The notes beneath the pieces are model-generated. The model did no database searches. It was not told the origin of the DNA and saw nothing but the letters and a program-made list of their open reading frames with translations. A DNA stretch of 64,000 nt, taken from an uncultured Nesterenkonia sp. GTDB lineage: Bacteria > Actinomycetota > Actinomycetes > Actinomycetales > Micrococcaceae. Shown piece by piece: positions 44,495 to 53,371 of this stretch. The stretch spans positions 248,001 to 312,000 of the forward strand of contig CANLUC010000002.1 of assembly GCA_947494195.1 (NCBI GenBank). Direction: 5' to 3'. The position numbers and the translations under genes were made by a program. Numbering within the stretch: position 1 is the first letter of the stretch; each line of letters begins with the position of its first letter.

Positions 44495-45790
44495 ATGCGT
44501 AAAGCAACTCGTATGGCAGCAGCAGGCCTCGGAGTCACCTCCCTGATGGCGATCTCCGCCTGTGGCGGCGGCGGAGACAACGGCGGTGGAGGCGGAGACG
44601 CAGACGCCAACGCATGGATCCTGACCGGTGGCGGCTGGCCCGCCATCGAAGAAGACTTCAACCGTTGGAACGAATCCAACGAAGACGCACAGATCGATGT
44701 CGAGGGCATCGAGAACGATTCCTACAAGGGTCAGATCCGCACTGCGGTCGGCTCCGGCGAGGCCCCCACGCTGATCATGTCCTGGACCGGCGGCGCGCTG
44801 CTGGAATACGCCGAGCAGGATGCCATCGTGGACCTCACCGGCGAGACCGGTGACCTCGAAGAGCGCGTCTTCGACTCGGTCTGGCAGAACGGCCAGGTCG
44901 ACGGCAGCACCTACGCCGTGCCCATGAACGATGTGCAGCCAGTGGTCATGTATTACAACCAGGAGGTCTTCGACGAGGCCGGTGTCGAGATCCCAGAGAC
45001 CTGGGAAGACGTCGAGGCCGCCATCGATACCTTCAACGAGAACGACGTTGCTCCGTTCTCCCTCGCAGGCGGCTCCGTCTGGCCGGCCCTGATGTGGCTG
45101 CAGTACCTCACGGATCGCCACGGCGGCGAAGAGGTGTTCCAGGCAGTGGTCGAGGGTGAAGAGGACGCATGGGACAACGAGTCCATCCTCTTCGCACTGG
45201 AGACCATGCAGGACCTGGGGGAGAACGGTGGCTTCATCGACTCCTACAACTCCGTGACCGCAGACCAGAACGAGGATGCCCAGCTGCTGGCTGACGGCCA
45301 GGCCGCCATGCTGCTGCAGGGCTCCTGGGTCTACGCCACCATCAACAACGACTTCCCAGAGTTCGCTGATTCGGGCAACTTCGGCTTCACCTCCTTCCCG
45401 ACTCTGGAAGACGGCGCGGGGGATCCCTCGAACATCGTGGGCAACCCGGCGAACTTCTGGTCGGTCTCGGCTGACGCCTCGGAAGAAGAGCAGCAGATCG
45501 CTACTGATTACATCAGCGAGAACCTCTACAACGAGGAGACCGTGACGGCGATGCTCGAGGCCGGCTCGCTGCCGCCGCTCAACGACATCGAGGAAGAGAT
45601 CGCTGCCACTGAAGACGCGGACTTCCTGGAGTTCTCCAGCCAGCTGGTGGGCGACGCCAACCACTTCCAGCTCTCCTGGGACCAGGCTGTCGCCCCTGAG
45701 GTGGCCCAGCCGCTGACGGACAACCTGTCCGGAATTCTCCGCGGGGAGATGACTCCGCAGGAGTTCGTCGACGCGATGAACGCACTGTAA
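44495..45790 (+). CDS. CUT1-type sugar ABC transporter solute-binding lipoprotein (paralogue 3)
   Basis: 431 residues. Signal peptide MRKATRMAAAGLGVTSLMAI with lipobox AISAC and a Gly-rich tether. ATG 44495 follows AAAGGA by 10 nt; the frame is open to 44444. Very acidic mature chain. Closest to paralogue 1 (APTLIMSWTGGALLEYAEQD, GSVWPALMWLQYLTDRHGGE, NPANFWSVSADASE). It stands directly before the two permease genes and is therefore the cognate binding protein of that transporter. Confidence 0.92.
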   Translation: MRKATRMAAAGLGVTSLMAISACGGGGDNGGGGGDADANAWILTGGGWPAIEEDFNRWNESNEDAQIDVEGIENDSYKGQIRTAVGSGEAPTLIMSWTGGALLEYAEQDAIVDLTGETGDLEERVFDSVWQNGQVDGSTYAVPMNDVQPVVMYYNQEVFDEAGVEIPETWEDVEAAIDTFNENDVAPFSLAGGSVWPALMWLQYLTDRHGGEEVFQAVVEGEEDAWDNESILFALETMQDLGENGGFIDSYNSVTADQNEDAQLLADGQAAMLLQGSWVYATINNDFPEFADSGNFGFTSFPTLEDGAGDPSNIVGNPANFWSVSADASEEEQQIATDYISENLYNEETVTAMLEAGSLPPLNDIEEEIAATEDADFLEFSSQLVGDANHFQLSWDQAVAPEVAQPLTDNLSGILRGEMTPQEFVDAMNAL

Positions 45791-45803
45791 CAACCCCACA
45801 TTC

Positions 45804-45837
45804 GGTTCGGGGCGGCCACTACTGGTCGCCCCGGACC
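45804..45837 (+). terminator. Intra-operon hairpin between binding protein 3 and permeases
   Basis: Stem of about 14 bp with one mismatch or G-U pairs (GGTTCGGGGCGGCC / GGTCGCCCCGGACC) around a 6-nt loop, 13 nt after the lipoprotein stop. A partial terminator or mRNA-stabilising hairpin here would give more binding protein than permease. Confidence 0.55.
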
Positions 45838-45876
45838 GTTTGCCTTGCACCGACAACAAGAATCTGAATCGAGCTC

Positions 45877-46788
45877 ATGACTGAAACCGCTTCTCGAAGC
45901 AAGACGACCGGGCTTGGTCATAAGGGACCCTCGTTCCTGATGGCGCTGCCCGCTGTCGCGTTCTTCGGAATATTCGCCCTGATCCCACTCATCGGAGTGG
46001 TCGTCATCTCCTTCATGGAGTGGAACGTGCTGGGGTCCCCCAAGTGGGTGGGCCTGACCAACTGGGAGGCGGTGCTCTTCGATCGCCCGTTCACCTGGAC
46101 TGCACTCGGCCTGACGGTCACGTTCGTCATCGGTTCATATCTCTTCCAGGCCCCTGTCGCGCTGCTCCTGGGCGTCTTCATGGCGGGCCAGCAGCGCTAC
46201 CGCGCCCTCCTCGCGGTCCTGTACTTCCTTCCCCTGCTCTTCTCCTCGGTGGCCGTCGGCCTGACCTTCCAGTCGTTGTTCTCCCCGAACTACGGCCTCT
46301 CGGCAGCGCTGCCCTTCGAATGGCTTCCCAACGACTGGCTGGCGAACTCCGACCTGGTCATGTGGGTGATGATCTTCGTGGTCGGCTGGTGCTTCGTGCC
46401 GTTCCACGGTCTGCTCTACCAGGCAGGCGTGCGCCAGATACCCCAGTCCATGTACGAGGCCGCCACCATTGACGGTGCAGGCCGTCTGCGGCAGTTCTTC
46501 TCGATCACGCTGCCCCAGCTGCGCTACACCATCATCACCTCTTCCACGCTGATGCTGGTCGGCTCGCTGACCTACTTCGACCTGATCTACGTGCTGACCG
46601 GCGGACAGCCTGCAGACGCAGTGCGCATCCTGCCGCTGGACATGTACGTCACCGGATTCGCCTCGTACAACCTCGGCTACGCCTCGGTCATCGCGGTGAT
46701 CCTCGTAGCAATCGGACTGACCCTCTCCCTCTTGCTGAACGTCCTTTCGGGCTCCTCCAAGATGGACAGCGACAAGGCAGGCGCATGA
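45877..46788 (+). CDS. CUT1 sugar ABC transporter permease, UgpA/MalF type
   Basis: 303 residues, six membrane helices. The N-terminal FLMALPAVAFFGIFALIPLI and the EAA loop YEAATIDGAGRLRQFFSITL identify a binding-protein-dependent permease of the MalFG class. The stop overlaps the second permease start (ATGA at 46785-46788). No ATPase gene follows, so the ATPase at 18951-20099 is the probable motor. Confidence 0.93.
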   Translation: MTETASRSKTTGLGHKGPSFLMALPAVAFFGIFALIPLIGVVVISFMEWNVLGSPKWVGLTNWEAVLFDRPFTWTALGLTVTFVIGSYLFQAPVALLLGVFMAGQQRYRALLAVLYFLPLLFSSVAVGLTFQSLFSPNYGLSAALPFEWLPNDWLANSDLVMWVMIFVVGWCFVPFHGLLYQAGVRQIPQSMYEAATIDGAGRLRQFFSITLPQLRYTIITSSTLMLVGSLTYFDLIYVLTGGQPADAVRILPLDMYVTGFASYNLGYASVIAVILVAIGLTLSLLLNVLSGSSKMDSDKAGA

Positions 46789-47732
46789 TGACCCACACCA
46801 CAAGCAGCGAACCAGTCACCCCGGACGCGAAGTCGGACCGGGCGATCACTCCGGAGACTGCCGGCGCAGACCGCGGCAACATCAAGCAGAACAAGGTCCG
46901 GCGCACCGGTGCTCCGGGGGAGAAGCTGAACATCCTCGGTGGTCTCGGCGGCTGGCTCTGGCTGGCAGTGATCATCCTCCCGATCTACTACATCGTCATC
47001 ACCTCGTTCCGCACGAGTGAGGACCTCCGGGCGAACAACCAGCTGCTGCCCTCCACGAACCCGACGATCGCGCCGTTCATCAAGGTGCTGCAGAACGACT
47101 TCCTGCACTACTTCACCAACTCCGTCATCGTCACGCTCGCCACCGTAGCTGTGGTGCTCTCGGCCTCGGTGATGGCGGCGTACTACATCACTCGTTCCAC
47201 CACCCTGGGTGGCAAGCGGCTGTTCCAGATCATCCTGCTCGGCATCGCGATCCCGGTGCAGGCAACGATCATCCCGGTGTACTACCTGATCCAGCAGCTG
47301 GGTCTCTATGACACCCTCTGGGCGCTGATCCTGCCGCAGATCGCGTTCGCGATCCCGCTGAGCGTGCTCATCATCGTGAACTTCGTGCGCGACATCCCAG
47401 CCGAGCTCTTCGAGTCCATGAAGGTCGACGGCGCAGGGGAGTGGCGGATCCTCACCTCGCTGGTGCTTCCGATGGCGAAGCCGGCGCTGATGACCGTGGG
47501 CATCTACCAGGCCCTGCAGGTCTGGAACAGCTTCCTGTTCCCGCTGGTGCTCACCCAGAGCAGCGAAGTGCGCGTGCTGCCGCTCTCCCTGTGGGAGTAC
47601 AGCGGCCAGTTCGGCATCGACGTTCCAGCAACCCTGGCAGCCGTCGTGCTCTCGGCCCTGCCGCTGCTCGTCGCCTATATCTTCGCTCGCCGCCACATCG
47701 TGGCGGGTCTGACCGCCGGCTTCGGCAAGTGA
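46785..47732 (+). CDS. CUT1 sugar ABC transporter permease, UgpE/MalG type
   Basis: 315 residues: a charged cytoplasmic N-terminal tail of about 50 residues and six helices. The EAA loop is ELFESMKVDGAGEWRILTSL. SFRTSEDLRANNQLLPS follows the first helix, as is usual in MalG-type subunits. It forms the heterodimer with the preceding permease and ends at a strong terminator before the GH3 gene. Confidence 0.93.
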   Translation: MMTHTTSSEPVTPDAKSDRAITPETAGADRGNIKQNKVRRTGAPGEKLNILGGLGGWLWLAVIILPIYYIVITSFRTSEDLRANNQLLPSTNPTIAPFIKVLQNDFLHYFTNSVIVTLATVAVVLSASVMAAYYITRSTTLGGKRLFQIILLGIAIPVQATIIPVYYLIQQLGLYDTLWALILPQIAFAIPLSVLIIVNFVRDIPAELFESMKVDGAGEWRILTSLVLPMAKPALMTVGIYQALQVWNSFLFPLVLTQSSEVRVLPLSLWEYSGQFGIDVPATLAAVVLSALPLLVAYIFARRHIVAGLTAGFGK

Positions 47733-47761
47733 GAATCGGCATCAACGCCTGACCCTCGGCG

Positions 47762-47800
47762 CCGCCGCATCGAAGCTGTCCATCAGCTCCGATGCGGCGG
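47762..47800 (+). terminator. Terminator between permease 2 and the GH3 gene
   Basis: Perfect 11-bp stem CCGCCGCATCG / CGATGCGGCGG with a 17-nt loop, followed by CTTTGCC. GH3 may be a separate unit or read through. Confidence 0.7.
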
Positions 47801-47852
47801 CTTTGCCATGCCAATGCCTCATCGTCGCTGAAACAACCCAAGGAGTTCATAC

Positions 47853-50219
47853 GTGAGCAAGCAGACCCCCGAACGAATCACCGGCCCATGGAACGACACC
47901 TCCCTCTCAGCAGAGAAGCGCGCAGACGCGCTGCTGGCGGAGATGACGCTCGAGGAGAAGGTGTCCCAGCTCGGCTCCCACTGGGAGATGCGGGAGGATC
48001 CGGACACTCAGGGCGAGGTCGCACCCATGGAGGACGCGATGTCTGCGGGCAAGCTTCCCTTCGAATCCGAGATCCTCGACGGAGAGGGTCACCTGACCCG
48101 TACCTACGGCACCGTGGCCCTGTCGGTGCCCGAAGGCGCCGCAGATCTTCGTAAGCGCCAGGCCGCCGTGGTCGCTGCCAACCGCTTCGGCATCCCCGCG
48201 ATCGCACACGAGGAGTGCCTCACCGGCTACACCGCCTACCAGGCCACGGTCTACCCGACCTCGCTCGCTTGGGGCGCCACGTTCGATCCGGAGCTCATCG
48301 AAGAGATGGCCGCCGCGATCGGCGCCGACATGGCCGCCACCGGCGTCCAGCAGGGACTCTCCCCGGTGCTCGATGTTGTCCGTGATGCCCGCTGGGGTCG
48401 CGTGGAAGAGACCATCGGTGAGGATCCCTATGTGATCGGCACGCTGGCCACCGCCTACGTCAAGGGCCTGCAGGCGAGCGGAGTCATCGCGACGCTCAAG
48501 CACTTCGCCGGCTATGCAGCCTCCCGCGCCGCGCGCAACCACGCGCCGGTGCACATGGGCAAGCGCGAGCTGATGGACATGATCTTCTATCCCTTCGAGC
48601 TTGCCGTCCGCGAGGGCAAGGTCGGGTCGGTGATGAACTCCTACGCCGACATCGACGGCGAGGCTCCTGCCGCCTCGCACTGGCTGCTCACCGAGGTGCT
48701 GCGCGAGCAGTGGGGCTTCGAGGGCACCGTGGTCGCCGACTACTGGTCCGTGGCCTTCCTGGAGAAGATGCATCACGTCGCCGCCGACCAGGCCGAGGCT
48801 GCGCGGCTCGCCATCTCCGCCGGGCTCGACGTGGAGCTGCCCCACACCGGCGGTTTCCGCACCCTGGCGCAGCAGGTCCGCGACGGACTGCTCGAGGAGT
48901 CGGTGCTGGACGCCTCGGTGCGTCGTGTCCTGCGGCAGAAGGCCGAGCTCGGTCTGCTTGACCGCGGCACCGACGACGCCGACTGGGAGCCCACCATCGA
49001 TGAGTCGGTGAACCTGGACTCAGAGAGCAACCGGACCCTGGCCCGAACTGTGGCGGCAAAGTCACTGGTGCTGCTGAAGAACGACGGCGTGCTGCCGCTG
49101 GCTCCGGCCTCCCAGGCCGGAAAGCGGATCGCCGTCGTCGGACCTTCCGCGGACGAGCCGCGGACCATGATGGGCTGCTACTCCTTCCCCAACCACGTGC
49201 TGGCGAAGTACCCGGCCGGGACCTTCCCGCACAAGGGCATCGGCGTGCCGATGCCCTCAGTCCTGGAAGCACTGCGCGAGTCCTACGCCGACGCCGAGGT
49301 CACCTACAGCTACGGCTCGCCGATCGTGACCCACGACGACAGCCAGATCGAAGCCGCCGCGGAGTCCGCGGCAGCGGCCGACATCGCCGTGGTCACCGTG
49401 GGCGACCTGGCCGGCATGTTCGGCGCAGGCACCTCCGGCGAGGGCTGCGACGTGGAGGACCTGAAGCTTCCAGGCGCCCAGCACGAGCTCGTGGAGGCCG
49501 TCCTGGCCACCGGCACCCCCGTGGTGCTCGTGGTCATCTCCGGGCGGCCCTATGCACTGGGAGGCCTCGCTGAACGCTGCGCCGCCGTGGTGCAGGGCTT
49601 CTTCCCCGGCGAAGAGGGCGGTCCCGCCATCGTGGACCTGCTCAGCGGCGCCATCGAGCCCACCGGTCGGCTGCCGATCGGCGTTCCGGCCCAGCCGGGC
49701 GGGCAGCCCGTCGGCTACATCGCGGCGCCGCTCGGGCAGAACAGCCAGGGCGTCTCCAACCTTGATCCAACCCCGCTGTACCCCTTCGGACACGGTCTCA
49801 GCTACACCACCGTGGAGTACTCGGAGCTCTCGGTCTCTGCCGCGGAGCTGGCGGTGGACGGGACGGCTCAGGTGAGCGTGACGGTCACCAACACCGGGGC
49901 GCGCCCCACGGAGGAGGTCGTGCAGCTCTACTTCGGTGATCGCGTCGCCTCCGTGGCCCGCCCTGTCCGGCAGCTGTTCGGCTACACCAAGGTGGAGCTG
50001 GCCCCGGGCCAGAGCCGCACCGTGACCTTCGAGGTCCATGCCGACCGGTTCTCGTTCACCGGAGTGGACTACCGCCGGATCGTGGAGCCGGGCGCGATCG
50101 ATCTCTACGCCGGCCCCTCGGTGGGCGAGCTGCCGCTGCAGGCTGAGCTGCACCTCACCGGAGCCGTCCGGGAGGTCCAGGGCCAGCGCGTGCTGAGAAC
50201 TCCGGCCACAGTGAGCTGA
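47853..50219 (+). CDS. Glycoside hydrolase family 3 beta-glycosidase
   Basis: 788 residues, cytosolic (no signal peptide). An N-terminal TIM-like domain ends with the nucleophile Asp in TVVADYWSVAF (about residue 296). The alpha/beta sandwich domain (about 400-620) is followed by a fibronectin-III-like domain (about 670-785). VRDARWGRVEETIGEDPYVI and LKHFAGYAASRAARNH are family blocks. Activity is probably beta-glucosidase or beta-xylosidase; the xylAB genes next door favour xylosides, but this is not decided by sequence. GTG start with AAGGAG 8 nt upstream. Confidence 0.9.
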   Translation: MSKQTPERITGPWNDTSLSAEKRADALLAEMTLEEKVSQLGSHWEMREDPDTQGEVAPMEDAMSAGKLPFESEILDGEGHLTRTYGTVALSVPEGAADLRKRQAAVVAANRFGIPAIAHEECLTGYTAYQATVYPTSLAWGATFDPELIEEMAAAIGADMAATGVQQGLSPVLDVVRDARWGRVEETIGEDPYVIGTLATAYVKGLQASGVIATLKHFAGYAASRAARNHAPVHMGKRELMDMIFYPFELAVREGKVGSVMNSYADIDGEAPAASHWLLTEVLREQWGFEGTVVADYWSVAFLEKMHHVAADQAEAARLAISAGLDVELPHTGGFRTLAQQVRDGLLEESVLDASVRRVLRQKAELGLLDRGTDDADWEPTIDESVNLDSESNRTLARTVAAKSLVLLKNDGVLPLAPASQAGKRIAVVGPSADEPRTMMGCYSFPNHVLAKYPAGTFPHKGIGVPMPSVLEALRESYADAEVTYSYGSPIVTHDDSQIEAAAESAAAADIAVVTVGDLAGMFGAGTSGEGCDVEDLKLPGAQHELVEAVLATGTPVVLVVISGRPYALGGLAERCAAVVQGFFPGEEGGPAIVDLLSGAIEPTGRLPIGVPAQPGGQPVGYIAAPLGQNSQGVSNLDPTPLYPFGHGLSYTTVEYSELSVSAAELAVDGTAQVSVTVTNTGARPTEEVVQLYFGDRVASVARPVRQLFGYTKVELAPGQSRTVTFEVHADRFSFTGVDYRRIVEPGAIDLYAGPSVGELPLQAELHLTGAVREVQGQRVLRTPATVS

Positions 50220-50266
50220 CTCGTTGCCGGGCTGGAGCCCGGCCCACACACCGCCACGAGGTGGAA

Positions 50267-50298
50267 GAAGCCCCCGACGCAGCAGCGTCGGGGGCTTC
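50267..50298 (+). terminator. Terminator after the GH3 gene
   Basis: Perfect 14-bp stem GAAGCCCCCGACGC / GCGTCGGGGGCTTC with a 4-nt loop followed by TTC, 47 nt after the stop. Confidence 0.85.
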
Positions 50299-50352
50299 TT
50301 CAATCCTGGTCAGCGGTGGTCAGTTGCCTGAGTTTCGTCGGATGTCCCACGC

Positions 50353-50404
50353 CTATGCCATGTCCCATGGTTATTTCAGTTCAAAGCCTTGGGACATGGC
50401 ATAG
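50353..50404. repeat. 15-bp perfect inverted repeat between GH3 and xylB
   Basis: CTATGCCATGTCCCA (50353-50367) and TGGGACATGGCATAG (50390-50404) around a 22-nt AT-richer loop. ATGTCCCA also occurs just before it (50342-50349). Possible terminator for xylB on the minus strand, or a small repeat element. Confidence 0.6.
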
Positions 50405-50441
50405 ACATGCGACCGATCCTGCCGAGGGGATCAGGTCGTCT

Positions 50442-50505
50442 CAGTGCTCCTCAGGATCGGTGCTCCTCAGGATCAGTGCCCCTCAGGATCAGTGCTTCTC
50501 GGCGA
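50442..50505. repeat. 16-bp tandem repeats abutting the xylB stop codon
   Basis: Three copies of a 16-bp unit (CAGTGCTCCTCAGGAT and variants) at 50442-50489. A fourth degenerate copy forms the last xylB codons. The repeats duplicate the sequence around the xylB stop. Confidence 0.7.
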
Positions 50506-51934
50506 TCAGCGCCCGGCGGTCGGCGTAGGTCTCGCGCACCTGGGGAGTGGGGGTGCCGCTGATGGTCTCAGACTCCACGGTGGTCCAGGAGGGCGCTTCT
50601 GCCTCCCCGGAGAGCACCCAGGCTGCCTGGCGGGCGGCTCCATCGGCCACATACTCGCCGGGGGCGGGCACCTGCACCTCGCGGCCGAAGATCGCGGGTG
50701 CGATCTGCTGAACCGCTGCGGACCGGGCAGCCCCACCGATGAGCTTGATGGAATGGACCGGGACGCCCAGCGAGGTCATCGCCTCCAGTCCGTCGGCGAG
50801 TCCGCAGAGCAGACCCTCCACGGCGGCGCGTGCCACATCCTGCGGGTTCATCGAGGCCAGGGTGAGCCCGATGAAGGAACCGGTGGCGTAGGGCAGGTTC
50901 GGCGTGCGTTCTCCCTCGAGGTAGGGCACCAGGGTCAGCCCGTTGGCGCCGGGCTCGGCCGCCAGGGCAAGTTCGGCGAGTCCGGCGTGATCCACGCCGA
51001 GCATCCGCGCGGCGCCGTCCATGACGCGGGAGCCGTTGAGCGTGACCGCGAGCGGCAGGAACTGGCCGGTGGCGTCGGCGAAGCCGGTGACCATTCCGGA
51101 GGGGTCCTGGATCGGCTGGGGCGAGACGGCGGAGACCACGCCCGAGGTACCGATGGAGATCGCGACGTCGCCCGTGCTCATGCCCAGGCCCAGGGCCGCA
51201 GCCGCGTTGTCGCCAGCCCCCGGCCCGAGGACCAGGTGGCCCCAGCCTTGCGAATCATCCCCGGTGCCGACCTGCTCACGCGGGCCGCAGACCCGAGGGA
51301 GGATGATCGCCTTCGCCTCCTCCTCGCTGATCCGCAGGGCGCGGGCCAACAGGTCGTAGCGATAGGTGCCGGCTGCGGTGTCGAAGTACCCGGTGCCGGA
51401 GGCGTCCGAACGGTCGGTGGCCAGTTCGTTGAGATCTGTGGAGCCTGAGAGCTTCCAGGTCAGCCAGTCGTGGGGGAGCGCGACGGCGGCCACGCGGCCG
51501 GCGTTCTCGGGCTCGGCGTCGGCGAGCCAGCGCAGCTTCGTCACGGTCAGCGAGGCTACCGGCACCGAGCCGGTCATCGAGGTCCACGCAGCCGCGCCCT
51601 CGGAGCCTCCGCCGAATTCGTTGATCAGGTCCGCAGCGGCATCGGCGGAGCGGGTGTCGTTCCACAGCAGCGCATCGCGGATGACCTCGCCGTGGGCATC
51701 CAGGGCGACCATCCCGTGCTGCTGGCCGCCGACGGACGCGGCGGCGACATCGGCGAACCCGCCGGCGGACTCGATGGCGCTGAGCAGGGCGTCCCACCAG
51801 GCGGCGGGGGCGACCTCGGTGCCCTCCGGATGCTTGGCCGAGCCGGTGCGCACCAGGGCGCCGGTCGCGGCATCGCGGATGACGACCTTGCAGGACTGGG
51901 TGGAGGAATCTATTCCTGCGACGAGTGTGGGCAC
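50489..51934 (-). CDS. xylB: Xylulokinase
   Basis: FGGY-family kinase that phosphorylates D-xylulose to xylulose 5-phosphate. 481 residues. N-terminal [17 protein letters not shown], the substrate block [13 protein letters not shown] with LLWNDTRS, and the ATP domain with [10 protein letters not shown] and [23 protein letters not shown] start with AAAGGAG 6 nt upstream. It lies downstream of xylA on the same strand with a hairpin in the 146-nt gap. Confidence 0.94.
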   Translation of the reverse strand: MPTLVAGIDSSTQSCKVVIRDAATGALVRTGSAKHPEGTEVAPAAWWDALLSAIESAGGFADVAAASVGGQQHGMVALDAHGEVIRDALLWNDTRSADAAADLINEFGGGSEGAAAWTSMTGSVPVASLTVTKLRWLADAEPENAGRVAAVALPHDWLTWKLSGSTDLNELATDRSDASGTGYFDTAAGTYRYDLLARALRISEEEAKAIILPRVCGPREQVGTGDDSQGWGHLVLGPGAGDNAAAALGLGMSTGDVAISIGTSGVVSAVSPQPIQDPSGMVTGFADATGQFLPLAVTLNGSRVMDGAARMLGVDHAGLAELALAAEPGANGLTLVPYLEGERTPNLPYATGSFIGLTLASMNPQDVARAAVEGLLCGLADGLEAMTSLGVPVHSIKLIGGAARSAAVQQIAPAIFGREVQVPAPGEYVADGAARQAAWVLSGEAEAPSWTTVESETISGTPTPQVRETYADRRALIAEKH

Positions 51935-52012
51935 CGCAGTCTCCTTTCTTGAAGCAGCCCGCCAGGGCCGCCTCGGGGTGGGTGAAGAGCTGTGATCAGG
52001 ATCTCACAGCGG

Positions 52013-52050
52013 TGGCCGGCCGCCCCAGAACACTGGTGCGACCGGCCACA
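52013..52050 (-). terminator. Hairpin between xylA and xylB
   Basis: Stem GTGGCCGG / CCGGCCAC 31 nt beyond the xylA stop on the minus strand. Probably an attenuating or mRNA-end hairpin that lowers xylB relative to xylA. Confidence 0.45.
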
Positions 52051-52080
52051 TGCGTTGGTTCCGCCGAGTGGTGCTGAGAA

Positions 52081-53262
52081 TCAGCCGATCAGGTGCTTCA
52101 TTGCCAGCTGGTTCAGGTTCACGAAGCCGTATTCGCGCTCGGCGGCCTTGTCCACGTCGAACTTCTCGTAGGTGGAGGTGTCGGCGAGGAAGTCGGTGAG
52201 CGACTCTCCGGCGGCGAGGGTGGTCTCACCCAGCTCGTAGACGCCGGAGGCCTTCAGCGCAGCCTGCACCTCTGGGTCCGCGCGGAATGCCTTGGACTTG
52301 TCGGCCAGCATGGTGACCATCTCGACGTTGGCCTTCGCGGAATCCCAGATGCCCTGGACGTAGTCCGTGCGCGAAGGCTTGTAGTCGAAGTGCAGCCAGC
52401 CGTCGTACTTCGCTCCGCCGCCGGGGAAGCCGTTGACCAGCAGGTCGATGGTGAAGAACGCGGAGGCCAGCTCGCCGTGACCGAAGACCAGGTCCTGGTC
52501 GTACTTGATCGAGCGCTGACCGTTGAGGTCGATGTGGAAGAGCTTGCCTGCCCACAGTGCCTGGGCGATCCCGTGGGTGAAGTTCAGGCCAGCCATCTGC
52601 TCGTGGCCGGTCTCCGGGTTCAGGCCGACGATGTCGCCGTGCTCGAGCTTCGCGATGAAGCCCAGTGCGTGACCGATGGTCGGCAGGAAGATGTCACCGC
52701 GGGGCTCGTTGGGCTTGGGCTCCAGCGCGATGCGCAGGTCGTAGCCCTTGTCCTTGATGTAGCTGGCGATGGTGTCCACGCCTTCGGCGTAGCGCTCGTG
52801 GGCTGCGAAGAGGTCCTTGGAGCCGTCGTACTCGGCACCTTCACGGCCACCCCACATCACGAAGGTCTCGGCGCCGAACTCGGCGGCGCGGTCGACGTTG
52901 CGCAGCAGCTTCCGCAGGCCGAAGCGGCGCACGGAGCGATCGTTGGAGGTGAGGCCACCGTCCTTGAAGACCGGGTGGGAGAAGGTGTTGGTGGTGACCA
53001 TCTCGACCTTCAGGCCGACCTCGTCAGCGACCTCCTTGAAACGGGTGAAGTACTTCTCGCGCTCCGAGTCGTCGGTGCCGAAGGGGGCGACGTCGTCGTC
53101 GTGGAAGGTGACGCCCGATGCGCCGGCTTCCTTGATCTTGGGCAGGTACTCCCAGGGCTCGAACTCGGGGCGCGAGGCCGAACCGAACTGGTCCTGGGCG
53201 GTCCAACCGACGGTCCAGAGACCGAAGGAGAGCTTGTAGTCAGATGCTGGCATCGATGCCAT
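52081..53262 (-). CDS. xylA: Xylose isomerase
   Basis: Converts D-xylose to D-xylulose (and glucose to fructose in vitro). 393 residues, the short actinobacterial class I length. Visible are [15 protein letters not shown], the catalytic His in [12 protein letters not shown], the metal ligands in [32 protein letters not shown] and [23 protein letters not shown] 53262 has GGAGG 6 nt upstream; the frame remains open to 53319 without a ribosome site. Divergent from a ROK regulator. Confidence 0.97.
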   Translation of the reverse strand: MASMPASDYKLSFGLWTVGWTAQDQFGSASRPEFEPWEYLPKIKEAGASGVTFHDDDVAPFGTDDSEREKYFTRFKEVADEVGLKVEMVTTNTFSHPVFKDGGLTSNDRSVRRFGLRKLLRNVDRAAEFGAETFVMWGGREGAEYDGSKDLFAAHERYAEGVDTIASYIKDKGYDLRIALEPKPNEPRGDIFLPTIGHALGFIAKLEHGDIVGLNPETGHEQMAGLNFTHGIAQALWAGKLFHIDLNGQRSIKYDQDLVFGHGELASAFFTIDLLVNGFPGGGAKYDGWLHFDYKPSRTDYVQGIWDSAKANVEMVTMLADKSKAFRADPEVQAALKASGVYELGETTLAAGESLTDFLADTSTYEKFDVDKAAEREYGFVNLNQLAMKHLIG

Positions 53263-53326
53263 GGGGGGCCTCCTGCAAGGGATAGTTCCGGGGTGCACCG
53301 GGAAGCTGTGACCCGGCACTCATTTT

Positions 53327-53341
53327 GTTTCTAGATGAAAC
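53327..53341. promoter_or_regulatory. XylR-type operator GTTTC-TAGAT-GAAAC between xylA and the ROK gene
   Basis: Perfect 5-bp dyad in an AT-rich island (TTTTGTTTCTAGATGAAACC), 65 bp before xylA and overlapping the -35 of the ROK gene. ROK-type XylR proteins bind AT-rich dyads of this kind. Confidence 0.6.
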
Positions 53342-53358
53342 CTAAATCGAATTGGGGC

Positions 53359-53364
53359 TAAGAT
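53359..53364 (+). promoter_or_regulatory. -10-like TAAGAT, 7 nt before GTG 53372
   Basis: TAAGAT-N7-GTG for the ROK regulator. No Shine-Dalgarno; leaderless type. Confidence 0.5.
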
Positions 53365-53371
53365 CAAGTCC

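Noticed and set aside
50442-50505. CRISPR-like array
   Set aside because: Units are 16 bp in direct tandem without spacers and no cas genes are present; this is a simple tandem repeat.
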